Source of the DNA: Acuticoccus sp038745295 | GTDB taxonomy: Bacteria; Pseudomonadota; Alphaproteobacteria; Rhizobiales; Amorphaceae | Direction: 5' to 3' | Length of the DNA stretch: 6,093 nucleotides | NCBI GenBank assembly: GCA_038745295.1 | Contig: JBCDLN010000252.1 | Location: 1 to 6,093, forward strand | Shown here: positions 1 to 6,093 of the stretch, piece after piece | How positions within the stretch are numbered: the stretch's first letter is position 1 | Layout: every line of letters begins with the position of its first letter | The notes under the pieces: model-generated | Databases searched by the model: none | Seen by the model: the letters and a program-made list of their open reading frames with translations, nothing else | Told to the model about the DNA's origin: nothing | Translations under genes and position numbers: made by a program

Positions 1-10
1 AAGGCCCAAA

Positions 11-15
11 GGGAG
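11..15 (+). promoter_or_regulatory. Ribosome binding site of rph
   Basis: A GGGAG purine block sits seven bases before the ATG at position 23, which is standard Shine-Dalgarno spacing. It supports that ATG as the true start of RNase PH. It is the clearest ribosome binding site in the window; the later genes of the chain mostly lack one and start at overlaps with the preceding stop codon. Confidence 0.75.
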
Positions 16-22
16 ACACTTT

Positions 23-732
<710 letters not shown>

Positions 733-736
<4 letters not shown>

Positions 737-1365
737 CGGTCGACCTTGGCAAAAAGCTCCTGGTGGCCACCCACAATAAGGGAAAGCTCGCCGAGTTCCG
801 GCAGATGCTGGAGCCCGCCGGCATCACCGTGATTGGTGCCGCGGACGCGAACCTCCCCGAACCTGAAGAGACCGCCACCACCTTTGAAGGCAACGCCGCC
901 CTCAAGGCGGAAGCGGCCATGAACGCCCTCAAGATCCCCGCCCTTTCTGATGATTCTGGCCTTACGGTGGATGCCCTGGGCGGTGACCCCGGCATCTATT
1001 CCGCCCGCTGGGCGGGCCCCGACAAGGACTTTGGCCACGCCATGGCCCGTGTCCTCACCGCGCTCGATGAAGCAGGTTGCAAAGCCCCTGCCGAGCGGCG
1101 CGGCGCCTTCATTGCTGTGCTGGCGCTCGCCCGCCCCGGCGCTGAAACGGTCTTCTTCGAAGGCCGCACAGATGGGGTCGTCGCCCCCGCCCCCCGCGGC
1201 ACTGGCGGCTTCGGCTACGATCCCCTCTTCATCCCCGATGACGGCGACGGCCGCACTTTCGGCGAGATGACGGCGGACGAAAAACACGGCCATCCCCTCC
1301 CCCTCTCCCACCGTGCGCGGGCGATCTCAAAGTTTGCCACCGCCCTCAACCTCAGCGCACGCTGA
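733..1365 (+). CDS. rdgB: RdgB/HAM1-family non-canonical purine NTP pyrophosphatase
   Basis: This cytoplasmic enzyme hydrolyses ITP, dITP and XTP to the monophosphate plus pyrophosphate, keeping deaminated purines out of DNA and RNA. At 210 residues it is slightly longer than E. coli RdgB (197). Visible motifs are the N-terminal nucleotide-binding ATHNKGKLAEF (residues 12-22), the EETATTFEGNAALKA helix region (45-59), SDDSGL (72-77), whose second Asp (74) aligns with the catalytic Asp69 of E. coli, LGGDPGIYSARWAG (82-95), GTGGFGYDPLF (156-166) and the C-terminal SHRARA (192-197). Between EKHG and SHR there is a short His/Pro-rich insert (HPLPL) relative to the E. coli form; alphaproteobacterial homologues often vary in length here. 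There is no clear Shine-Dalgarno sequence. The ATG lies inside the end of rph (ATGA), so translation is probably coupled. Confidence 0.96.
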
Positions 1366-2570
1366 TGGACGACGCAGCGCTCCTCTCCCGGTCTAAACCC
1401 CAAAGCGGCATTGACGCCGACCCGCACAGCGATGGCGGCTTCGGCATCTACGTGCACTGGCCGTTTTGCCAGTCAAAGTGCCCCTATTGCGACTTTAACA
1501 GCCACGTGCGCCACCAAGGCGTCGATGAGCCCCGCTTTGCCAGAGCCTTGGTGCGCGAGCTGCAAACCCTAGCGGACCGCACCGACGATAAGCGCCCCCA
1601 CACCGTCTTCTTCGGCGGCGGCACACCCTCACTGATGGCGCCCGCCACCGTCGGCGCCGTCCTTGAGGCGATCGACACCACCCTTGGCCTCCCTTCAGGC
1701 GCGGAAATCAGCTTGGAGGCCAACCCCTCCACCGTGGAGCAAAGCCGCTTCGAGGGGTATGCGGCAGCAGGCGTCAACCGCGTGTCGCTCGGCGTCCAGT
1801 CCCTCGTCGATGACGACCTTGTGGCCCTCGGCCGCCGTCACGACGCGGCCACCGCCCGCAACGCACTGGCGCTTGCACGGCGCATCTTCCCGGGCGTTTC
1901 GGCCGACCTCATCTACGCAAGGCCCCACCAGACAGAGGCAGCATGGGCCGAAGAACTCCAAGAAATGCTGGAGATTGCCGGCGATCACCTCTCCCTCTAC
2001 CAGCTCACCATTGAGCCAGAGACGCGCTTTTACGACCTTGCCGCCGCAGGCAAACTCATCACGCCCCACGATGACCTTGCCGCCGATTTGTATGAGCTGA
2101 CCCACCAGCTCACCAGCGCCGCAGGCTTCACCCGTTACGAGGTCTCCAACCACGCCCGCCCTGGCGCAGAAGCCCAGCACAACCTCATCTATTGGCGCGG
2201 CGGGCGGTATCTGGGCGTCGGCCCCGGCGCCCACGGGCGGATGGCGACGGAAAAAGGGCGCACCGCCACCGCCACCATCAAAAACCCCGAAGCCTGGTGC
2301 GCTGCCGTCGAAGAAGCGGGCCACGGGATCGAGACCGAAGAGACCCTCGCCCAGGACGATATCTTCGCCGAAACCCTCATGATGGGTTTAAGGCTCAAAG
2401 AAGGTGTCCCCCTCGACCGGCTCAAGCGCCGCGCCGGCCCCCTCCTCGATACAGCGCGCATCGACGCGCTCGTCAAAGACAACGTGCTCACACAAGCCGA
2501 TGGGCGTATTATGATCCCCGAGGAGGGTCGGCTGTTGACCAACGCCGTGGTGCGGGAGCTTTTGGTGTAA
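1365..2570 (+). CDS. hemW: HemW, radical SAM haem chaperone (HemN-like)
   Basis: HemW is a radical-SAM-fold protein that binds a [4Fe-4S] cluster and haem and delivers haem to membrane haemoproteins. It is often annotated as oxygen-independent coproporphyrinogen III oxidase, but lacks that activity. Its 401 residues include a short N-terminal extension before GIYVHWPF. The cluster motif is C35-X3-C39-X2-C42, followed by Asp-Phe; Phe44 replaces the fourth cysteine of the CxxxCxxCxC motif of true HemN, which favours HemW. Next come FFGGGTPSL (82-90), SLEANPST (116-123), NRVSLGVQS (138-146), DLIYARP (181-187), LSLYQLTIEPETRF (209-222), YEVSNHARPG (258-267) and HNLIYWRGGRYLGVGPGAHG (272-291). After the YARP segment it reads HQT where the family usually has GQT. 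The start overlaps the rdgB stop by one base (TGATG) and has no evident ribosome binding site. The stop overlaps glnD (TAATG). No iron-responsive or haem-responsive site is visible. Confidence 0.95.
   Translation: MDDAALLSRSKPQSGIDADPHSDGGFGIYVHWPFCQSKCPYCDFNSHVRHQGVDEPRFARALVRELQTLADRTDDKRPHTVFFGGGTPSLMAPATVGAVLEAIDTTLGLPSGAEISLEANPSTVEQSRFEGYAAAGVNRVSLGVQSLVDDDLVALGRRHDAATARNALALARRIFPGVSADLIYARPHQTEAAWAEELQEMLEIAGDHLSLYQLTIEPETRFYDLAAAGKLITPHDDLAADLYELTHQLTSAAGFTRYEVSNHARPGAEAQHNLIYWRGGRYLGVGPGAHGRMATEKGRTATATIKNPEAWCAAVEEAGHGIETEETLAQDDIFAETLMMGLRLKEGVPLDRLKRRAGPLLDTARIDALVKDNVLTQADGRIMIPEEGRLLTNAVVRELLV
2554..2558 (+). promoter_or_regulatory. Probable ribosome binding site of glnD, inside hemW
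   Basis: GGGAG lies in the last codons of hemW, eleven bases before the ATG at 2570. The spacing is slightly long but usable. Together with the TAATG stop/start overlap it supports starting GlnD at 2570, even though the glnD reading frame stays open upstream to about 2192 inside hemW. Confidence 0.5.
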
Positions 2571-5344
2571 TGTTGGACGGCACGCCGGCAACAACCGACG
2601 CATCGGTCGCCGCACTGGTGGCGGAAATCGAGGACATTTACTTCGATTGCGGCGGGCAGTGGTCTGCCGCGCGCCCCGGAATTCTTGCCCACCTCAAGGC
2701 CCAGCGCGCCGAAGCGCTCGAAGCGTGCGCCCAAGAACTTGCCGTATCGGGCTCAGGGGTCAGCGCCGCCAAACGGATCGCTGAGTACCAAGACCGCATC
2801 ATCACCGCGCTCTTCCAGTTCGCCGGTGAGCATCTTTTTCCCACCGCCAACCGCTCCACCGGCGAAAAGGTCGCCATTGTCGCCACAGGGGGCTACGGCC
2901 GCGGCCTCCTTGCCCCAGGCTCAGACATCGACCTTCTCTTTCTCTACCCCTACAGGCCAACGCCATGGACCGAATCCATGGTCGAAACCATCCTCTACAT
3001 GCTGTGGGATATGCGCCTTGTGGTCGGCCACGCAGCCCGCAGCGTCGATGAATGCATGAGCCTGTCGCGCAGCGACCTCACCATCCGCACCGCCCTCTTG
3101 GAATGCCGCTTCATCACCGGCGAAGAATCCCTCTTCACCCTCTTGCGCGACCGCTACCAGCAGGCCGTGGTGCGCGGCACCGGCAAAAAATTCATCGCCG
3201 CCAAACTCAAAGAGCGCGACGATCGGCACAAACGCCAAGGCCGCACCCGCTACCTGGTCGAGCCCAACATCAAAGAGGGAAAGGGCGGCCTGCGCGACCT
3301 CAACACGCTGTTTTGGATCGCAAAATACTTCTACCGGGTGAGCGATGAGGCCGAGCTGGTGGACCTCAAAGTCTTCTCAGCGGCCGAATTCAAGCTCTTC
3401 CTGCGCTGCGAAGACTTCCTGTGGACCGTGCGCTGCCACCTCCACCTCCTCACAAAGCGCCCCGAAGAACGCCTCACCTTCGAACTCCAGCGCGAGATCG
3501 CCCAGCGCCTCGGCTATTCCACTGACCGCCCCGGCATGTCCGAGGTGGAGCGCTTCATGAAGCACTACTTCCTGGTGGCCAAGGATGTGGGCGACCTCAC
3601 GCGCATCCTGTGCGCGGCCCTCGAAGCCCAGCACGTCCTACCCGCCATCGGCTTCACCCGCATCATGAGCAGCCTGACAGGCTCCTCAGGCCGCCCCCTC
3701 ACCGCGGACTTTCGCGTCGAAAACGGCCGCATCGCCCTTTCCCGGCAAGACGCATTTCAGACAGACCCCACCAACTTCATCCGCATCTTCGTCATTGCCA
3801 ACGAACACAACATGCGGCCCCACCCGGACGTTTTGGCCGCCATGCGCCGGTCGATCCGCCTCATCGACCAGACCGTGCGCGATGACCCGGAAGCAAACCG
3901 CCTCTTCCTCACCGTCCTCACCGAGGCAAACGACCGGGAAAAGCTCCTGCGCCTCATGAACGAAACCGGGGTCCTCGGCCGCTTCATCCCCGACTTCGGC
4001 AAGGTCGTCGCGATGATGCAGTTCAACATGTATCATCACTACACCGTCGATGAGCACCTCATCCGCAGTGTCGGCATCTTGGCCGACATTGAGGCAGGCG
4101 AGCGCGAGCGCGCCCACCCCCTGTCAAGCCAGCTCATCGGCACCATCAAGCACCGCCGCGCGCTCTATGTGGCTGTCTTCCTGCACGACATCGCCAAAGG
4201 CCGGCCCGAAGACCACTCCATCGAAGGCGCAAGGATCGCCCGCGAACTCTGCCCCCGCCTCGGCCTCAGCCCGCAGGAGACCGAACTCGTCGTCTGGCTG
4301 ATCGAAGAACACCTCACCATGTCGATCACCGCCCAGTCGCGCGACCTCTCCGACCCCAAAACCATCGACCTCTTCGCCAAAAAGGCCCAAAGCTTTGAGC
4401 GCCTCAAGCTCTTGGAAATCTTAACAGAGGCCGACATTGCCGCCGTCGGCAGTCACGTGTGGAACGGCTGGAAAGCCCAGCTCCTCCAAACCCTTTACGA
4501 TGAAACCGAAGCGATCATCGCCTCCAACCACACCCGCCTTCCCCGCTCTGCCCGCGTGGAATCGGCCCGCCGCGCCTTTGTGGAGCGCGCCACGAGCCTG
4601 CCCGTTGCCACGCGCGAAGCCTACATTTCGCGCCATCCAGCCCCCTACTGGATCCGCACCTCCGTCGACGACGCCCACTACCACGCCACCCTCATGACGA
4701 GTGGCGACCCCGCCAGCGTCCTGTGGGGTGTGCGCGCCCGCGCCGACCAGGCGGTGACGGAGATGACCCTTGTGGCGCCCGACGTGCCCAACCTCCTCGC
4801 CATCACCGCAGGGGCCTGCGCCAGCGTCCAAGCCAACGTGGTCTCAGCCGACATCTTCAACACCCGCGACGGCGTCGCGCTCGATGTGTTCACCTTCACG
4901 CCATTGTCGGACGATCTGGAGCGGGAGAAAAACCGCGTCGCCCGCATTGCCGAGATGGTGCGCCAAGGCTTGGTGGATGAAAGCGTCGTCCCTGCCGCCG
5001 TCGACCAGCGGCCCCATGCGGTGAAGCGCAACGCCTTCGCCCACACCACCGACATTTTGATCGCCAACGATTGGTCCAACCGCTACACGGCCATCGAGCT
5101 CTCCGGCCTCGACCGCCCGGGCCTCTTCCGCGACCTCGCCAACGCCCTGCGCGATCTCGACCTCAATGTGCGCTCCGCCCAACTCGCCACGTTCGGCGAA
5201 CGCGTGGTCGACGTGTTCTACGTCATGGATGCCGAAGACGCCCAAATCACCGACCCCGCCCGCCAGGACGACATCCGCGCCCGCCTCACCGCCGCCTTCG
5301 ACGGTGAGCCCACCCTAGAAGACCGCCCCCTTACCGCGGTGTAA
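2570..5344 (+). CDS. glnD: Bifunctional PII uridylyltransferase / uridylyl-removing enzyme GlnD
   Basis: GlnD senses glutamine and reversibly uridylylates PII proteins (GlnB/GlnK), controlling glutamine synthetase adenylylation and, in many bacteria, NtrBC. The 924-residue length fits alphaproteobacterial GlnD. The domain order is complete. The nucleotidyltransferase has GGYGRG (107-112) and GSDIDLL (117-123), with metal-binding Asp119 and Asp121. The GlnD-type helical domain has EGKGGLRDLNTLFWI (236-250) and RPEERLTFELQREIAQRLGY (297-316). The HD hydrolase domain has YHHYTVDEH (488-496), FLHDIAKG (537-544) with His539-Asp540, DHSIEGA (548-554), EEHLTMS (579-585) and LTEAD (618-622). Two C-terminal ACT domains lie at about 730-800 and 839-910, the second containing LSGLDRPGLFRDLANAL (844-860). 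All key residues for both activities are present. The reading frame continues upstream into hemW, but family homology begins only after 2570 and TAATG coupling marks the start. The gene follows hemW by a one-base overlap and precedes an unknown gene by three bases. Confidence 0.97.
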   Translation: MLDGTPATTDASVAALVAEIEDIYFDCGGQWSAARPGILAHLKAQRAEALEACAQELAVSGSGVSAAKRIAEYQDRIITALFQFAGEHLFPTANRSTGEKVAIVATGGYGRGLLAPGSDIDLLFLYPYRPTPWTESMVETILYMLWDMRLVVGHAARSVDECMSLSRSDLTIRTALLECRFITGEESLFTLLRDRYQQAVVRGTGKKFIAAKLKERDDRHKRQGRTRYLVEPNIKEGKGGLRDLNTLFWIAKYFYRVSDEAELVDLKVFSAAEFKLFLRCEDFLWTVRCHLHLLTKRPEERLTFELQREIAQRLGYSTDRPGMSEVERFMKHYFLVAKDVGDLTRILCAALEAQHVLPAIGFTRIMSSLTGSSGRPLTADFRVENGRIALSRQDAFQTDPTNFIRIFVIANEHNMRPHPDVLAAMRRSIRLIDQTVRDDPEANRLFLTVLTEANDREKLLRLMNETGVLGRFIPDFGKVVAMMQFNMYHHYTVDEHLIRSVGILADIEAGERERAHPLSSQLIGTIKHRRALYVAVFLHDIAKGRPEDHSIEGARIARELCPRLGLSPQETELVVWLIEEHLTMSITAQSRDLSDPKTIDLFAKKAQSFERLKLLEILTEADIAAVGSHVWNGWKAQLLQTLYDETEAIIASNHTRLPRSARVESARRAFVERATSLPVATREAYISRHPAPYWIRTSVDDAHYHATLMTSGDPASVLWGVRARADQAVTEMTLVAPDVPNLLAITAGACASVQANVVSADIFNTRDGVALDVFTFTPLSDDLEREKNRVARIAEMVRQGLVDESVVPAAVDQRPHAVKRNAFAHTTDILIANDWSNRYTAIELSGLDRPGLFRDLANALRDLDLNVRSAQLATFGERVVDVFYVMDAEDAQITDPARQDDIRARLTAAFDGEPTLEDRPLTAV

Positions 5345-5347
5345 CGG

Positions 5348-5881
5348 ATGAACGACGCAGAGTTCGACTGGACCCTCATCGCCCCAGACTTCGAGTACGA
5401 CGGCGAGCAGCTCGACCTCTACATCCACAAAACCACAGCCGCCCACTGGCAGGCCGTCTGCGACTATCTCAGCACGATCAGTCCCACCCCCACCCTCAAC
5501 CGTGGCGAGGGCGAAGAGCCCCTCACAGCACCCGTGCCAGTCGGTGAGCTTCTCTCGCTCATCGAATCTGGCATCCTTGCCCCCTCCATCTACATCCAAC
5601 TGAGTGACCTGCACCTCACGGGCTTCATGTTTTGCAAAGAGGAGATTGAGTTCGTGTTGGACCCCCGCGATATCGTGGGGCCGCGCGAAGCCCAGTTGGC
5701 CGGCCAGTTCATGGAAGATCTTTCCAGGGTCAGCCATCGGCCGGTGATCCTCAGCTCAGAGAACAACCGCGGAGATGCCATCGCCATTGCACGAGCCCCC
5801 CGCCACACCGTCTACTGGACCGCCCTAGACCAACCAGGCGTCCCGTACTGGAAGCGAAGACGCCCCTTCCCGCTCTTCTAA
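5348..5881 (+). CDS. Conserved-looking hypothetical protein downstream of glnD
   Basis: I do not recognise this 177-residue protein. It begins three bases after the glnD stop (TAACGGATG) without a clear ribosome binding site, so translation probably depends on ribosomes finishing glnD. Its codon use (strong C-ending bias) matches its neighbours, so it looks resident rather than recently acquired. There is no signal peptide or long hydrophobic segment, so a soluble cytoplasmic protein is likely. Residues 1-45 are acidic and aromatic (FDW, FEYDGEQLDLYIH, HWQAVCDYL). A Pro/Thr/Gly/Glu-rich stretch at about 45-64 looks like a linker. Residues 65-110 alternate hydrophobic and polar residues as in beta strands (SIYIQLSDLHLTGFMF, EIEFVLDPRD). 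A helix-like AQLAGQFMEDLSRV (116-128) and another strand region follow, and the tail is basic and aromatic (YWKRRRPFPLF). Cysteines are C38 and C96. No catalytic motif or known domain is evident. That it is a real gene is likely; its role is unknown. Confidence 0.8.
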   Translation: MNDAEFDWTLIAPDFEYDGEQLDLYIHKTTAAHWQAVCDYLSTISPTPTLNRGEGEEPLTAPVPVGELLSLIESGILAPSIYIQLSDLHLTGFMFCKEEIEFVLDPRDIVGPREAQLAGQFMEDLSRVSHRPVILSSENNRGDAIAIARAPRHTVYWTALDQPGVPYWKRRRPFPLF

Positions 5882-5907
5882 CCCGCCCAAGAAGAATCGC
5901 CCAAACC

Positions 5908-5935
5908 CCGCAGTCTGCTCCTCAGACTTGCGCGG
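5908..5935 (+). terminator. Imperfect hairpin, possible end of the glnD transcript
   Basis: AGTCTG (5912-5917) and CAGACT (5923-5928) form a perfect six-base-pair stem around the five-base loop CTCCT. The stem extends through GC (5910-5911) pairing with GC (5930-5931) across one bulged T, and then CC with GG (5934-5935) across a two-base bulge. It begins 26 bases after the stop of the last gene, where a terminator would be expected. No T-run follows (TAACGGCAAATT), so it is not a canonical intrinsic terminator. It may instead protect a 3' end or be chance. Confidence 0.35.
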
Positions 5936-5981
5936 TAACGGCAAATTAAGCCCGCCCACCCTGTGACTTCAAAACCGCACA

Positions 5982-5997
5982 GCGGCCATTTCGCCGC
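5982..5997. repeat. Short GC-rich inverted repeat
   Basis: GCGGC (5982-5986) and GCCGC (5993-5997) can pair around the six-base loop CATTTC. The stem is only five base pairs and no T-run follows. In DNA this GC-rich such hairpins arise often by chance, so it is recorded only as part of the structured intergenic region. Confidence 0.2.
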
Positions 5998-6025
5998 GCC
6001 TGCCAGCCCCGCACACCCAAACGCT

Positions 6026-6039
6026 GTTTGACTTCAAAC
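6026..6039. promoter_or_regulatory. 14-base palindrome GTTTGA-CT-TCAAAC, candidate operator
   Basis: Six-base arms GTTTGA and TCAAAC are exact reverse complements separated by CT. This symmetry is typical of sites bound by dimeric helix-turn-helix regulators. TTGACT within it (6028-6033) also resembles a -35 box reading rightward, but no convincing -10 box lies 16-18 bases further on (CCACGC/CACGCA region). If it is an operator, it would control a gene outside the window. The upstream copy at 5961-5978 has lost the left-arm symmetry. Confidence 0.3.
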
Positions 6040-6093
6040 GCCCCCAAAGCCACGCAAGAGTGATGTTCAGCGTGGGTTAGAGTTCGAGTGCGA

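Larger units (their letters stand above)
5961..6039. repeat. Two near copies of CTGT(TT)GACTTCAAA with conserved flanks
   Basis: CTGTGACTTCAAAACCGC (from 5961) and CTGTTTGACTTCAAACGC (from 6024) match over their whole length apart from a two-base gain (TT) and the loss of one A and one C. The shared core is TGACTTCAAA (5964-5973 and 6029-6038), with starts 65 bases apart. The spacing is about six helical turns. Paired operator sites, or decay of a local duplication, would both produce such a pattern. Confidence 0.4.
5882..6093. other. Intergenic region at right edge, no supported gene
   Basis: These 212 bases after the last gene carry no convincing coding frame on the plus strand. On the minus strand one frame is open from the edge down to a stop at 5946-5948 (about 49 codons), and the other two stop close to the edge. 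None gives a recognisable protein, although the tail of a convergent gene cannot be excluded. The region is less C-biased than the genes and has several A-rich patches. It contains the hairpin at 5908-5935, a small hairpin at 5982-5997, the repeated word TGACTTCAAA (5964-5973 and 6029-6038), and a CCACGC/GCGTGG inverted pair at 6050-6055 and 6070-6075. No tRNA, rRNA or clear sigma70-type promoter pair is visible. Confidence 0.6.

Noticed and set aside
1695..2324. Minus-strand open frame of 209 codons inside hemW
   Set aside because: It is antisense to conserved HemW motifs, has a low-complexity Gly/Val/Ala composition and shows no recognisable domain. It is a by-product of the GC-rich codon pattern.
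2192..2569. Upstream extension of the glnD frame, adding 126 residues
   Set aside because: The extra part is Arg/Pro-rich out-of-frame reading of hemW with no GlnD homology. The ATG at 2570, with TAATG overlap and a nearby GGGAG, gives a normal GlnD length.
3686..4117. Minus-strand open frames within glnD (also 4421-4831 and 4844-5245)
   Set aside because: They oppose well-conserved GlnD HD and ACT regions, and none has a recognisable motif or a supported ribosome binding site.
6028..6056. Sigma70-like promoter starting from TTGACT
   Set aside because: The -35 match is good, but the bases 16-18 further on (CCACGCA) bear no resemblance to a -10 box.
5946..6093. Possible 3' end of a convergent minus-strand gene at the right edge
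   Set aside because: All three minus frames could in principle be a gene tail (stops at 5946-5948, near 6067-6069 and at 6077-6079), but no protein family is recognisable. The sequence past the edge is needed to decide.
6077..6093. TTCGAGTG near the edge, resembling a tRNA T-loop
   Set aside because: No paired T-arm, anticodon arm or acceptor stem can be drawn from the visible bases on either strand.

Overview
The window is a GC-rich (visibly well over 60 percent), almost fully coding stretch. Five plus-strand genes run head to tail, followed by about 210 bases of intergenic DNA up to the right edge. The order rph - rdgB - hemW is the classic alphaproteobacterial arrangement, usually found next to the hrcA/grpE heat-shock genes. 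HemW and GlnD also carry alphaproteobacterial wording, for example DLIYARP in HemW and a roughly 920-residue GlnD. I infer a high-GC alphaproteobacterium but cannot name a genus.

Layout: bases 1-22 hold only the ribosome binding site of rph, so any operon promoter or upstream gene lies outside. RNase PH (23-736) overlaps the RdgB/HAM1 nucleotide-sanitising pyrophosphatase (733-1365) by ATGA. RdgB overlaps the HemW radical-SAM haem chaperone (1365-2570) by TGATG. HemW overlaps GlnD, the PII uridylyltransferase/uridylyl-removing enzyme (2570-5344), by TAATG. Three bases after GlnD, a 177-residue protein of unknown function starts (5348-5881). Bases 5882-6093 contain no gene I can support. They hold an imperfect hairpin that may end the transcript, a second small hairpin, a near-repeated 10-base word and a 14-base palindrome.

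How the genes fit together: the first four are housekeeping genes with different roles: tRNA 3'-end maturation, removal of ITP/XTP/dITP, haem delivery, and nitrogen signalling through PII. The stop/start overlaps argue for one co-transcribed, translationally coupled unit rather than one pathway. The least ordinary points are the coupling of glnD directly to hemW, the unrecognised protein behind glnD, and the palindrome/repeat pair near the right edge. I found no mobile element, CRISPR array, rRNA, tRNA or evident new multi-gene system; this looks mainly like a core-genome segment.
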